Shown: piece by piece, positions 8,913-22,732 of the stretch
Position numbering within the stretch: the first letter of the stretch is position 1
Layout of the letters: the number at the start of each line of letters is the position of its first letter
DNA from: Leucobacter massiliensis
GTDB lineage: Bacteria; Actinomycetota; Actinomycetes; Actinomycetales; Microbacteriaceae
NCBI RefSeq assembly: GCF_002982315.1
Contig: NZ_MWZD01000014.1
Coordinates: 186,001 to 250,000 of the forward strand
Direction: 5' to 3'
DNA length: 64,000 nt
Made by a program: the position numbers and the translations under genes
Notes under the pieces: model-generated
What the model saw: the letters and a program-made list of their open reading frames with translations, nothing else
Database searches by the model: none
Told to the model about the DNA's origin: nothing

Positions 8913-9287
8913 TTATCGCTTCGCCTCGTTCGCGCGCTCGATCGCCGGCCCCAGCTCGTCGACCATGAGCGTCTCGGTGTCGAGCTGCCCGGTGCGGTAC
9001 GCGGCACGGCCCACCATGTGCGCGGCGATCGGCGCCGTCAGCGACTGGAACACGAAGACCGGCACGAGGCCGAGCAGCGTGGCGACGGAGCGCTGATCGA
9101 GCGCGACGGCGGTGATCACGAGCAGCAGGCCGAAGATCTGCGGCTTCGTCGCCGCGTGGAGCCGGCTCAGCGCGTCGGGGAAGCGCAGCAGGCCCACCCC
9201 TGCCGCCACCGACAGGACCGCCGCGAGGAAGACGCAGACCATCGACGCGAGGTCCATGATGCCTCCGAGCGTCACCGCCTCAGACAT
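8913..9287 (-). CDS. mrpG: Mrp-type Na+/H+ antiporter subunit G
   Basis: Last gene of the Mrp cation/proton antiporter operon. The 124-residue membrane protein matches MrpG/MnhG: three hydrophobic segments with FPDALSRLHAATKPQ in the loop, a family hallmark. The ATG at 9287 overlaps the end of mrpF by eight bases. A longer frame to 9356 exists but lies wholly inside mrpF. The short basic C-terminus (IERANEAKR) is typical. Confidence 0.93.
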   Translation of the reverse strand: MSEAVTLGGIMDLASMVCVFLAAVLSVAAGVGLLRFPDALSRLHAATKPQIFGLLLVITAVALDQRSVATLLGLVPVFVFQSLTAPIAAHMVGRAAYRTGQLDTETLMVDELGPAIERANEAKR

Positions 9288-9594
9288 GGCCGGCCTCCTT
9301 TCCCGCCTCCGGCACGCTCGGCTGCTCAGCACGGCGCTTGACGAAGCGCGCGACAACGATGGTCGCGAGCGTCGCGGTCGCAGCGATCACCGTCATCAGC
9401 GGGATCGTGTCGGTGTGGCCTCTGACCACCATGTCCGTGCCCACCGCGAGCATCAATGTCGTCAGGAGCACGTCGGAGGCGATCATCCGGTCGAGGATCG
9501 TCGGCCCGCGGACGATCCTCACGATCGCAGCCAGGGCCGTCACCGTCAGCCCGACCCCCGCGGCGACGGCGAGCAGCGACATGGTCAGGCTCAT
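9280..9594 (-). CDS. mrpF: Mrp-type Na+/H+ antiporter subunit F
   Basis: This 104-residue protein has three transmembrane segments and the MrpF signature RIVRGPTILDRMIASDVL. It belongs to the membrane complex that exchanges Na+ (or K+) for protons and helps pH and salt tolerance. The ATG at 9594 overlaps the mrpE stop by four bases (ATGA), and its own end overlaps mrpG, so the three small subunits are translationally linked. Confidence 0.93.
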   Translation of the reverse strand: MSLTMSLLAVAAGVGLTVTALAAIVRIVRGPTILDRMIASDVLLTTLMLAVGTDMVVRGHTDTIPLMTVIAATATLATIVVARFVKRRAEQPSVPEAGKEAGHV

Positions 9595-10151
9595 CGGATG
9601 CCCCCGATCTCCTGCTTGGATCCGAGTGTGAGGACGAGCAGCCGCTCGATCTTCCCCGCTTCGCGGCGCACGGCGGAGATCTCGCGCTGAGTGGGCGTGT
9701 TGAGCACGTGCAGATACAGGATCGAGGCGAAGCGGTCGACCTCGGCGACGAGCGATCCAGGGATCAGCGACATGGTGAGCGCGACCATCGTCATGATGAA
9801 GTCGGAGCGCGTGCGCAGCTTCACCGCGATGATCGACGTCTGCGGGGGCAGGCCCGGCCGCACCGCGAGCCAGGCCACCTGCCAGGAGGCGCGGGCGAGG
9901 TGCCAGAAGAAGTACCCGAGGTAGCGCAGCGCGTACCACGGGTTGAAGCGCCCGGCGAGCTCCACGGGCGGCAGGTAAAAGACCCGCATGACCACGAATG
10001 CCACGGTGACGCCGCTGAGCACGGACAGGAGGGAGACCTCTTTCCAGAGCATCATCCAGAGCACCACCAGCCCGAGCAGCAGCGGAAGCTCGTGCAGGCG
10101 CACGCCCCACTCAGCCCGGCGTGCGGTGCGCGTCAGCTGCGGCCGGCTCAC
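9591..10151 (-). CDS. mrpE: Mrp-type Na+/H+ antiporter subunit E
   Basis: The 186-residue MrpE homologue has an N-terminal pair of membrane segments (LPLLLGLVVLWMMLW onward) followed by the conserved membrane-associated region (YLGYFFWHLARASWQVAW and the segment ending MSLIPGSLVAEVD). MrpE is needed for full antiport or complex stability in studied systems. The start is the GTG at 10151, overlapping the mrpD stop by four bases (GTGA). A longer in-frame stretch upstream lies inside mrpD and does not resemble the family. Confidence 0.93.
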   Translation of the reverse strand: MSRPQLTRTARRAEWGVRLHELPLLLGLVVLWMMLWKEVSLLSVLSGVTVAFVVMRVFYLPPVELAGRFNPWYALRYLGYFFWHLARASWQVAWLAVRPGLPPQTSIIAVKLRTRSDFIMTMVALTMSLIPGSLVAEVDRFASILYLHVLNTPTQREISAVRREAGKIERLLVLTLGSKQEIGGIR

Positions 10152-11857
10152 GGGAGCACCTCCCCCGCCGGATCGGTGTCGCCGCTGCCGCTGCCGAGCT
10201 GACCCGGCGTGTCGCCGAGGATGAGCTCGACCAGGGCCTGCGGCGCCGCCATGTCCTCGCCCGCCCGGTCCGCGTAGGCGTACAGCGGACCGGCGAAGAT
10301 GGTGAGCGCGACGCTCACCGCGACCATGGACGCCGTCGCGGCCACCATGAGCCGCGGGATCTCCTTCTGCTCCTGGGTGGGGGCGGCGTCGGGCGCGTCG
10401 TGCAGCTGCAGGAACAGCGCCTCCTCCCGTTCGCGCAGCACCTTCGCCTCGGCGCTCGGCTTCGGCGCGGGGGCCGGAAGCCGCCCCGGCTCCGCCCGCT
10501 GCTGCGGCACGGCCCCGGTATCGGCCGTGACCTCGGCCCGCTTGCGGGGACGCCAGAACGCGAGCACCCACGCGCGTGCCAGCGCGTAGAGGGTCAGAAG
10601 TGAGACGAGCGCGCCGACCCCGATCAGCCAGTAGGCGCCGGGCGTCGCCAGCTCAGCCGCGACCGTGAAGAGGCCCACCTTGCCGATGAAGCCGGAGAAC
10701 GGCGGTATCCCGCCGAGATTGAGCATGGGGATGAAGAACAGCACGGCGATGACGGGCGAGGCGCGCAGCATGCCCCCGAGCCCCTGCAGCGAGGTCGTGC
10801 CTCCCTGCCGCTCGAGCAGGCCGACCGCCAGGAACAGGGTGGTCTGCACGATGATGTGGTGGGCGATGTAGTAGATGGTCGCCGCGAAACCGGCCGCGTT
10901 CGCCATGCCGATGCCGAAGATCATGTAGCCGATGTGGCTGACGAGCGTGAATGACAGCAGCCGCTTGATGTCGAGCTGCGAGACCGCGCCGAGGATCCCC
11001 ACGACCAGGGTGAGCCCGGCGACCACGAGCAGGAGGCCGTCGACGCTCGAGTCGGGGAACAGCAGCGTCTGGCTGCGGATGATGGCGTAGACGCCGACCT
11101 TCGTGAGGAGGCCGGCGAATACCGCGGTCACCGGCGCCGGCGCCGTCGGATACGAGTCCGGCAGCCAGAACGACAGCGGGAAGACGGCGGCCTTGATCCC
11201 GAAGGCGATGAGCAGGGCCAAGTTGAGGAGCAGCTGCACCTCACTCGGCAGCTCGGCGATGCGCACGGTGAGCTGCGCCATGTTGACGGTCCCCGTCGCG
11301 CCGTAGATGAGTCCGATGGTCGCGAGGAACAGCACGGAGGAGACGAGCGAGACGATCACGTAGGTGACCCCGGCGCGGATCCGCTGCGCCGTGCCTCCGA
11401 GGGTGATGAGCACGTAGCTGGCCACGAGGAGGATCTCGAAACCGACGTAGAGGTTGAAGAGATCCCCGGCGATGAAGGCGTTGAAGACCCCCGCCCCGAG
11501 CACCAGATAGGTCGGGTAGTAGATCGACACCGGCGTCTCCTCGTCCCCGTCCGCGAGGCCCTGACCGATGGAGAACACGAAGACGCCCAGGAGCACGACG
11601 GAGGAGACGGCCAGCATCAGCGCGGAGACACGGTCGACGACAAGGGCGATCCCGAACGGGGCCGCCCAGCCGCCCACCTCCATGATGAGCACGCCCTGCT
11701 GATCCACGATCCACATGAGGGCCCCGCTGAGCGCGAGCACGGCTCCCAGGGCGACGAGCGTGATGCCCTGCTGGAGCTTGCGGTACCCGGGAACGGCAAG
11801 CGCGAGCGCCGATCCGACGAGCGGGATCAGCACGACGAGAGGCACCAGCGCCGTCAT
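10148..11857 (-). CDS. mrpD: Mrp-type Na+/H+ antiporter subunit D
   Basis: MrpD is one of the two large proton-translocating subunits, homologous to complex I subunits NuoM/NuoN. The transport signature PLSFWLPDSYPTAPAPVTAVFAGLLTKVGVYAI and the later LVSHIGYMIFGIG are present. At 569 residues it is longer than the usual 490-500. The extra length is mostly a charged, Pro/Ala-rich loop of about 65 residues (from RKRAEVTADTG to QKEIPR) before the last membrane helix, plus a Gly/Asp-rich tail. It overlaps mrpC by four bases upstream and mrpE by four downstream. Confidence 0.95.
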   Translation of the reverse strand: MTALVPLVVLIPLVGSALALAVPGYRKLQQGITLVALGAVLALSGALMWIVDQQGVLIMEVGGWAAPFGIALVVDRVSALMLAVSSVVLLGVFVFSIGQGLADGDEETPVSIYYPTYLVLGAGVFNAFIAGDLFNLYVGFEILLVASYVLITLGGTAQRIRAGVTYVIVSLVSSVLFLATIGLIYGATGTVNMAQLTVRIAELPSEVQLLLNLALLIAFGIKAAVFPLSFWLPDSYPTAPAPVTAVFAGLLTKVGVYAIIRSQTLLFPDSSVDGLLLVVAGLTLVVGILGAVSQLDIKRLLSFTLVSHIGYMIFGIGMANAAGFAATIYYIAHHIIVQTTLFLAVGLLERQGGTTSLQGLGGMLRASPVIAVLFFIPMLNLGGIPPFSGFIGKVGLFTVAAELATPGAYWLIGVGALVSLLTLYALARAWVLAFWRPRKRAEVTADTGAVPQQRAEPGRLPAPAPKPSAEAKVLREREEALFLQLHDAPDAAPTQEQKEIPRLMVAATASMVAVSVALTIFAGPLYAYADRAGEDMAAPQALVELILGDTPGQLGSGSGDTDPAGEVLP

Positions 11858-12396
11858 CGTCTCTCCTCCCCGTCATCCCCGCCACTCGCCGCGACGCGCT
11901 CGTTCTCGGCTGCGCCGTCCGCGCGTCCCTCGTCCGGCTCGCCGTCTCTGTCGCCGTGCTCGTCGTCCGCCTCCTCGTCGGAGAACTCGGGCGCTTCGGC
12001 CAGGTCCTCGTCCGTGACCTCGACGGTCGTGAGCGCCTCGGTCGAGGCGATCTCGAGATCGGCCTCGTCGTCCTGCACGGTGTCGTCGAGGCCCCGGGCG
12101 AGCCGCCAGGAGCGGTAGATCAACGCCAGCAGGAACGCGCTCACGCCGAAGGTGATGACGATGGCCGTGAGGATGAACGCCTGCGGCAGCGGGTCGCTCA
12201 TTTCCTCCGCGCTCTCCTCGCCCACGAGCGGCGCCACCCCGAAGGAGCCCGTCATCAGGAAGATGAGCAGGTTCGTCGCATTGCCCACGAGCAGGAAGCC
12301 GAGCAGCACGCGCGTGAGCGTGCGATCGAGCAGCAGGTAGACCCCGCAGGCGTAGAGCACGACCATTGCGGCCACGAGCACCAGGGGCATCGTCAT
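11854..12396 (-). CDS. mrpC: Mrp-type Na+/H+ antiporter subunit C with acidic tail
   Basis: The first ~110 residues form the three-helix MrpC core, related to NuoK (YACGVYLLLDRTLTRVLLGFLLVGNATNLLIFL and PLPQAFILTAIVITFGVSAF). The protein then continues with about 65 residues that are strikingly acidic (DDTVQDDEADLEIAST, SDEEADDEHGDRDGEPDEG), making it 180 residues against about 110-125 for typical MrpC. The tail should face the cytoplasm or membrane surface. The ATG at 12396 overlaps the mrpAB stop by four bases. Confidence 0.94.
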   Translation of the reverse strand: MTMPLVLVAAMVVLYACGVYLLLDRTLTRVLLGFLLVGNATNLLIFLMTGSFGVAPLVGEESAEEMSDPLPQAFILTAIVITFGVSAFLLALIYRSWRLARGLDDTVQDDEADLEIASTEALTTVEVTDEDLAEAPEFSDEEADDEHGDRDGEPDEGRADGAAENERVAASGGDDGEERR

Positions 12397-15281
12397 CGGG
12401 CGCCCACCTCCTCCTCTTCGAAGGATGCGACCTCCGCCTCCTCGTGCTCGTCGATCTCGGCGCCCAGGCTGCGGAGCACGTCGAGGATGAGCCCGAACAC
12501 GACGAGGTAGACGCCCACATCGAAGAGCGTCGAGGTGACCAGCGGCACGGTGCCGAAGACTCCGAGATCGAGGTCAATCCAGGCGGAGGCGAGTGCGGAC
12601 TGCCCGAATGCCATGGGAAGCAGCGCCATCGACACCGCGAGCGCGAGGCCGACGCCGAGGATGCGGCCGGCGTCGAGCGGAACTGTGGCACCGAGCTCGT
12701 AGCGGCCGCCAGCCAGGTAGCGCGCCACCAGAGCCAGGCCTGCCACCAGTCCGCCGGCGAATCCGCCGCCCGGGGTGTTGTGGCCGGTGAGCAGCAGATA
12801 GATCGACAGGATGATGAGCGCGTGGAAGATGAGCCGCACGACCACCTCGAGCAGGATGGAGCGCCGAGCCGGGTTCAGGTGGCGCCCGGCGAGCAGCCAG
12901 CTGAGGCGGCTCGCCGGATGGTCGGGATCGGCGATCCGCATCAGGTGCTCCCGCGCCTGCGTCCGCGCTTCGCGACGGCTCAGCTTCGGCCGCAGATCCG
13001 CACGGGTGCGCAGGAAGACCAGGGACGCCACGCCCGTCGCCGCGGCGAGGATCACGGAGAGCTCACCCATCGTGTCCCAGCCGCGGACGTCCACGAGCAT
13101 CACATTGACCGTGTTGGCACCGTGACCTCCCGCGTAGGCGAGGCCGGGGAGCTCGAGCGAGATCGGCTCCGCGATCCGCGAGCCCAGGGCGACCACGGCG
13201 AAGGCGCCGAGGACGAGCCCCACGCCCACGCCGATGATCGCCCTGATCCAGCGGACCCGCAGGGGGTGGCGGGTGCCGAAGCGCTGGGGCAGGCGCCGGA
13301 TGACGAGCACGAAGGCGATGAGCGTGACGGTCTCGACGAGCGCCTGCGTGAGCGCGAGATCGGGCGCTCCGTGCGTGGCGAAGATGGCGGACATGCCGAA
13401 GCCGGTGACGCCCACCAGCACGACCGCCTGGAAGCGGGTGCGGGCACGCAGGGAGAAGACAGCGGCCACGATCATGATGAGCGCGATGGGGACCTCGATG
13501 GGCGTCGCGACCCACTCCACCCGGCTCGGCCACTCCGCGACCACGATGAGCGTGCCGCCGAGCGTGCCCAGTGTCACGAGGAGGATCACCGCGAGGTAGA
13601 AGGGCAAAGAGCCGCGCTGAGTGAGCGAGGTGACCCGGACGGCGAGGCTGTCGAGCCAGTGCGTGAGCACCCAGTAGGCGTGCGACGCGGAGAAGCGCTC
13701 GGGGATGGGACGCAGCACGACCGTCGTGCGCGACACGATGGGGATGAGGATCGCGCCGACGACGATGACGGCGACCGAGGCGCCGAGCGCTGCGGAGAGC
13801 CCATGCCAGAGCGCGAGATGCTCGGGATCCGCCGCCGGCACCGTCGCCTGGAAGATCCGGTCGACGGACCGCGCGAGGATCCCGCCGAGGAGCGTCGCAA
13901 GCACGAACGCCGCCGGAGCGATGCAGATGCTCCACCGCGGACGGTGGATGACGGCGCAGGCTGCGGTGTCGGGCTTGTCGGCGAAGGCGCCCCAGATGAA
14001 CCGGCCCATGTACGCCACCGTGAGCATGCTGCCGACCACCGCGACCGCGAAGGCGAGGGCGGCGATCGGGCGCTCGTCCCTGATTGCGAGCAGCTCCGTG
14101 AAGGCGGATTCCTTCGCCACGAAGCCGAAGAACGGCGGCAGGCCGGCCATTGATGCCGCGGCGAAGGTGGTGATGAGTGCGAGCACCGGCATGCGTCGCC
14201 CCAGACCGCACAGCTTGCGGAGGTCGCGCGTACCGGTCGAGTGGTCGATGATGCCGACAGCGAGAAAGAGCGGCGCCTTCGCGAGCGCGTGGGCGATGAG
14301 CAGCGCGAGCCCCGCGAAGGAGGCGCGCGGGTCCGCGACGCCGATCACCATCACGAGCAAGCCGAGCTGGCTCACCGTTCCGTGAGCGACGATGAGCTTG
14401 ATGTCGAACTGCTTGAGGGCGCGCACGCCGCCGTTGATCATGGTGATGGCACCGAGGATCACGAGCGTCTCCCGGTAGCCCGCGACGTCGCCGAAGCCCG
14501 GGCTGATGCGAGCGACGAGGTACACACCGGCCTTCACCATCGCCGCCGCGTGCAGGTAGGCGCTGACCGGCGTCGGGGCCGCCATCGCGCCGGGAAGCCA
14601 GAAGTGGAAGGGGAAAATCGCGGACTTCGAGAGCGCACCGGCGAGGACCAGGAACACGGCGACGGTGGCCACCGGCCCGCGAGGCGCCTCCGCCACGATC
14701 TCAGACAGCCGGGAGGTCCCGGCGAGCTGCGCCAGCAGGACAAACCCCACGAGCATGGCGAGTCCGCCGAGAACCGTCACCATGAGCGCCTGCAGCGCCG
14801 CTGCGTTCGCCGTGCGGAGGCGCGTGACGTGGCCGATGAGCAGGAAGGAGAAGACGGTCGTCCCCTCCCAGAAGATGAACAGGAGGTAGACGTCATCGGC
14901 GAGCACCAAGCCGAGCATCGAGGTGGCGAAGCCCATGAATACTGCCGCGAAGCGCGGAAGGCCGGCCTCACCGTCTTCGAAGTACTGGGCGCAGTAGAGC
15001 AGCACGAGCGATCCCGCCCCCGTGACGAGGAGCGCGAATATCGCGGAGACTGCGTCGAGACGCAGCGTGAGGGTCATGCCGAGCTGAGGAATCCAGGGTA
15101 CGGACTCGGTGAGGACGGTGCCGGAGAAGACGGGCTGAGCCAGCCAGATGAACACGAGGAACACCACTGCGAGGAGGGCGGCAAGCGCGATGAAGGTGCG
15201 GCGTCCGAACCGCTGCATCACGGGGTGGATCAGAAGGGCACTGAGAGCGAGGACGAGCAGAACGCTCATCATCACTCCCAT
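12393..15281 (-). CDS. mrpA: Mrp-type Na+/H+ antiporter fused subunits A and B
   Basis: This large membrane protein (about 962 residues) carries MrpA followed by MrpB in one chain. The MrpA part has the antiporter core (PFHFWLPGAMAAPTPVSAYL, FDIKLIVAHGTVSQLG) and the MrpA-only C-terminal extension. From about residue 800, the stretch RSILLEVVVRLIFHALIILS through HNTPGGGFAGGLVAGLAL is MrpB. The end is very acidic (EIDEHEEAEVASFEEEE). Possible starts are the ATG at 15281 and two ATGs at 15272 and 15269; a GGGAG sits best for 15269. This is the first gene of the operon mrpAB-C-D-E-F-G. A possible -10 (TAGACT, 15324-15329) lies upstream. Confidence 0.95.
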   Translation of the reverse strand: MGVMMSVLLVLALSALLIHPVMQRFGRRTFIALAALLAVVFLVFIWLAQPVFSGTVLTESVPWIPQLGMTLTLRLDAVSAIFALLVTGAGSLVLLYCAQYFEDGEAGLPRFAAVFMGFATSMLGLVLADDVYLLFIFWEGTTVFSFLLIGHVTRLRTANAAALQALMVTVLGGLAMLVGFVLLAQLAGTSRLSEIVAEAPRGPVATVAVFLVLAGALSKSAIFPFHFWLPGAMAAPTPVSAYLHAAAMVKAGVYLVARISPGFGDVAGYRETLVILGAITMINGGVRALKQFDIKLIVAHGTVSQLGLLVMVIGVADPRASFAGLALLIAHALAKAPLFLAVGIIDHSTGTRDLRKLCGLGRRMPVLALITTFAAASMAGLPPFFGFVAKESAFTELLAIRDERPIAALAFAVAVVGSMLTVAYMGRFIWGAFADKPDTAACAVIHRPRWSICIAPAAFVLATLLGGILARSVDRIFQATVPAADPEHLALWHGLSAALGASVAVIVVGAILIPIVSRTTVVLRPIPERFSASHAYWVLTHWLDSLAVRVTSLTQRGSLPFYLAVILLVTLGTLGGTLIVVAEWPSRVEWVATPIEVPIALIMIVAAVFSLRARTRFQAVVLVGVTGFGMSAIFATHGAPDLALTQALVETVTLIAFVLVIRRLPQRFGTRHPLRVRWIRAIIGVGVGLVLGAFAVVALGSRIAEPISLELPGLAYAGGHGANTVNVMLVDVRGWDTMGELSVILAAATGVASLVFLRTRADLRPKLSRREARTQAREHLMRIADPDHPASRLSWLLAGRHLNPARRSILLEVVVRLIFHALIILSIYLLLTGHNTPGGGFAGGLVAGLALVARYLAGGRYELGATVPLDAGRILGVGLALAVSMALLPMAFGQSALASAWIDLDLGVFGTVPLVTSTLFDVGVYLVVFGLILDVLRSLGAEIDEHEEAEVASFEEEEVGAR

Positions 15282-15420
15282 AGGCAGCCCGCTTCCCCGT
15301 GTGTCGCCGTGTGCTCTGCGAGCCAGTCTATCGGAAAAGAGACTGAAAACCGGCGGCGCGGGGTGGTCCGGGCGCGCCACGCGGAGTAGCATTCCGCTTT
15401 CGCGAATCGAGGAGCGCATG

Positions 15421-15466
15421 AAAAAAGCCCCAGGGCGTTCACCAGCAGTGGTGAAGCCCCGGGGCT
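15421..15466 (-). terminator. rRNA operon terminator
   Basis: Read on the minus strand, a long hairpin (AGCCCCGGGGC, TTCACCA, loop, TGGTGAA, GGGGCT) is followed directly by six T. It lies just after the 5S gene and is the clearest intrinsic terminator in the window. Confidence 0.92.
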
Positions 15467-15476
15467 CTGGAAAGGT

Positions 15477-15594
15477 GTCCGGCGGTGTCCTACTCTCCCA
15501 CGAGGTCCCCCTCGCAGTACCATCGGCGCTGTCAGTCTTAGCTTCCGGGTTCGGAATGTGACCGGGCGTTTCCCTGACGCTATGGCCGCCGTAA
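15477..15594 (-). rRNA. rrf: 5S ribosomal RNA
   Basis: Reading the minus strand gives a typical 5S: GGCGGCCATAGCG near the 5' end, ATTCCGAACCCGGAAGCTAAG in the middle and GTGGGAGAGTAGGACACCGCC at the 3' end, with the ends pairing as helix I. It is the last gene of the operon; ends are accurate to a few bases. Confidence 0.95.
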
Positions 15595-15734
15595 CTCTAT
15601 CAACATGTGTGCACACCCACCCCTGTGCGGGGGTGCGGGGTGTGGACCGTCTGTTGGGAACCACAAAGTGGACGCGATACATCGTTACGTTACTGCTCAT
15701 GTCCACCCCACAAAACTGGGGGCGGGTTGAAGTC

Positions 15735-20811
<5,077 letters not shown>

Positions 20812-20967
20812 AACAATGCATACCCAGCACCGGAATAAGGCACCAAGCAGCGAGTTTGACCTGACAACAGACCATCAAAAACTGACAATCCAGTTATCCA
20901 AAAAAGGAATCTCCAACACCATCACAACGATGACGCCGGGGATAAATAATTGGCATATGACAATCAA

Positions 20968-20991
20968 GTGCACACTATTGAGTTCTCAAAG
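20968..20991 (-). promoter_or_regulatory. rRNA leader antitermination/processing motif
   Basis: CTTTGAGAACTCAATAGTGT read on the minus strand lies about 160 bases before the 16S. This conserved actinobacterial leader element is partly repeated in the 16S-23S spacer. Its place between promoters and 16S suits an antitermination (box A-like) or RNase III processing role. Confidence 0.6.
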
Positions 20992-21050
20992 ACCAGACAC
21001 CACCCGTCACACCGACTTCACAGCCGGAAGCTCCGAACAGCAACCTGTCT

Positions 21051-21079
21051 AACTTACCACTCCCGCTTGCTCTTCGCAA
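21051..21079 (-). promoter_or_regulatory. Candidate rRNA promoter P2
   Basis: On the minus strand, TTGCGA (21074-21079) and TAAGTT (21051-21056) have 17 bp between them. It is weaker than P1 and closer to the 16S gene. Confidence 0.4.
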
Positions 21080-21156
21080 ACTCGCGCATCCTTGAGGATG
21101 AGCATGAGAATCTCAGCCCCTCGGGGCTGCATCTCAGTGGTGAGATCGAGACTCCC

Positions 21157-21185
21157 ACTTTACTCACTCGGGCAAGACTTATCAA
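21157..21185 (-). promoter_or_regulatory. Candidate rRNA promoter P1
   Basis: On the minus strand, TTGATA (21180-21185) and TAAAGT (21157-21162) are exactly 17 bp apart. Transcription would begin near 21150, giving a ~340-base leader. A CAGCCCCGAGGGGCTG hairpin lies in this leader at 21115-21130. The rest of the 20811-21421 gap holds P2, the leader motif and the start region of tgt. Confidence 0.65.
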
Positions 21186-21409
21186 GTCCCGTCCCGGGTG
21201 ATCCTGAGGGATCCGATACGCTCCGGATTCGAGCCGCTTCCGCGTCTCACTCCGTCGCGCTGACAAGGGATTACATTACGCGGGTCCGGGCCGGAGGCGC
21301 AAAGCGGCGCCGCATCCCGGGCGTGTCCCACTCCCCCGCCGCCCCGGGCGCTCGGCAACCGCGCCCCCGGAGCCCTTGCGCGGACTCAGGAGCGGGACGG
21401 GCGGAGTGC

Positions 21410-21415
21410 TTAGAT
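21410..21415 (+). promoter_or_regulatory. Extended -10 element of tgt
   Basis: TGC-TTAGAT is an extended -10. It ends six bases before the tgt GTG, so transcription should start on or next to the start codon (leaderless). Confidence 0.45.
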
Positions 21416-21421
21416 GGACGG

Positions 21422-22732
21422 GTGAACGAGCGTCCCGCATCCGAGCAGCCCACCCCCTCCCCCGCAGATTTCGGCTTCACCGTCGAGCATCGCCTCGACC
21501 GCGGAGGCGCCGAGGGCAGCGACGGCCGCCCGCTCGGCCGCGTCGGCACCATCCGCACGCCCCACGGCGAGATCCAGACACCCGCGTTCATCCCGGTCGG
21601 GACGAAGGCCACCGTGAAGTCGCTGCTTCCGGCCGCGGTGCGCGAGCTCGGCGGTCAGGCGGTGCTCGCGAACGCCTACCACCTGTTCCTGCAGCCCGGC
21701 AGCGACATCGTGGACGAAGCGGGCGGCCTGGGGCGCTTCATGAACTGGGACGGCCCCACCTTCACAGACTCGGGAGGATTCCAGGTGATGTCGCTCGGCG
21801 TGGGCTTCAAGAAGGTGATCTCCATGGCCGAGAACGCGCACCGCAGCGACGAGGTGATCGCCGAGAACAAGGAGCGGCTCGCGCACGTCGACGAGGACGG
21901 CGTCACCTTCAAGTCCTTCCTCAACGGGGACCGCCACCGCTTCACCCCCGAGGTGTCCATGCGGATCCAGCACCAGCTCGGCGCCGACATCATCTTCGCC
22001 TTCGACGAGTGCACCACCCTGCTCAACACGCGCAGCTACCAGGAAGACTCCGTCGACCGGACCGCCCGCTGGGCCGTGCGCTGCCTCGACGAGCACGCTC
22101 GCCAGACCGCCGAGCGCGCGCACCGCCCGTACCAGGCGCTCTTCGGGGTGGTTCAGGGAGCCCAGTACGAAGACCTGCGGCGCACAGCGGCGCGCGGGCT
22201 CGCGGAGATGAGCGGCGATGCCGCCCCCGAGCAACGCTTCGACGGATTCGGCATCGGCGGCGCCCTCGAGAAGAGCGAGCTCGGCACCATCGTGGGCTGG
22301 GTGAACGACGAGCTCCCCGAGAACAAACCCCGGCACCTGCTCGGCATCTCCGAACCCGACGACCTTTTCGTCGCCATCGCGGCGGGCGCCGACACCTTCG
22401 ACTGCGTGGCACCGTCGCGCCAGGCACGCGGCGGCACCCTGTACTCCAGCACCGGGCGGATCAACGCCAAGGCCGCGACCCAGCGCCGGCGATTCGAGGC
22501 GATCGACCCCGAGTGCGATTGCTACACCTGCGAGAACACCACCGCCGCATACCTCCACCACCTGTTCAAGGCGAAGGAAATGCTGGCCTCCACGCTCGCG
22601 ACGATCCACAACGAGCGCTTCATCGTCCGCCTCGTGGACCGGATCCGGCAGTCGATCATCGACGGGACCTTCGCGGAACTGCGCGAGGAGACGCTCGGGC
22701 GGCTCGGGCGAGCTAGGAGTTCGCGCGGATAG
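21422..22732 (+). CDS. tgt: tRNA-guanine transglycosylase
   Basis: Tgt exchanges the wobble guanine of GUN-anticodon tRNAs for a queuosine precursor. The 436-residue protein has the substrate-binding DSGGFQVMSLG, the GGALEKSEL loop and the zinc site C365-x-C367-x2-C370-x25-H396, all expected for the bacterial enzyme. The start GTG (VNERPASEQ) lacks a ribosome-binding site but has an extended -10 six bases upstream. Longer in-frame upstream sequence runs into the rRNA promoter region and is unlikely to be coding. Its end overlaps by 20 bp the end of a convergent queuosine-precursor transporter gene. No queC/D/E/F genes are in this window, so salvage is likely. Confidence 0.96.
   Translation: MNERPASEQPTPSPADFGFTVEHRLDRGGAEGSDGRPLGRVGTIRTPHGEIQTPAFIPVGTKATVKSLLPAAVRELGGQAVLANAYHLFLQPGSDIVDEAGGLGRFMNWDGPTFTDSGGFQVMSLGVGFKKVISMAENAHRSDEVIAENKERLAHVDEDGVTFKSFLNGDRHRFTPEVSMRIQHQLGADIIFAFDECTTLLNTRSYQEDSVDRTARWAVRCLDEHARQTAERAHRPYQALFGVVQGAQYEDLRRTAARGLAEMSGDAAPEQRFDGFGIGGALEKSELGTIVGWVNDELPENKPRHLLGISEPDDLFVAIAAGADTFDCVAPSRQARGGTLYSSTGRINAKAATQRRRFEAIDPECDCYTCENTTAAYLHHLFKAKEMLASTLATIHNERFIVRLVDRIRQSIIDGTFAELREETLGRLGRARSSRG

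Noticed and set aside
12366..14153. Long plus-strand frame of 595 codons opposite mrpAB
   Set aside because: The product is Arg/Asp/His/Glu-rich with no domain pattern, as expected opposite a high-GC gene. The minus-strand Mrp protein is unmistakable.
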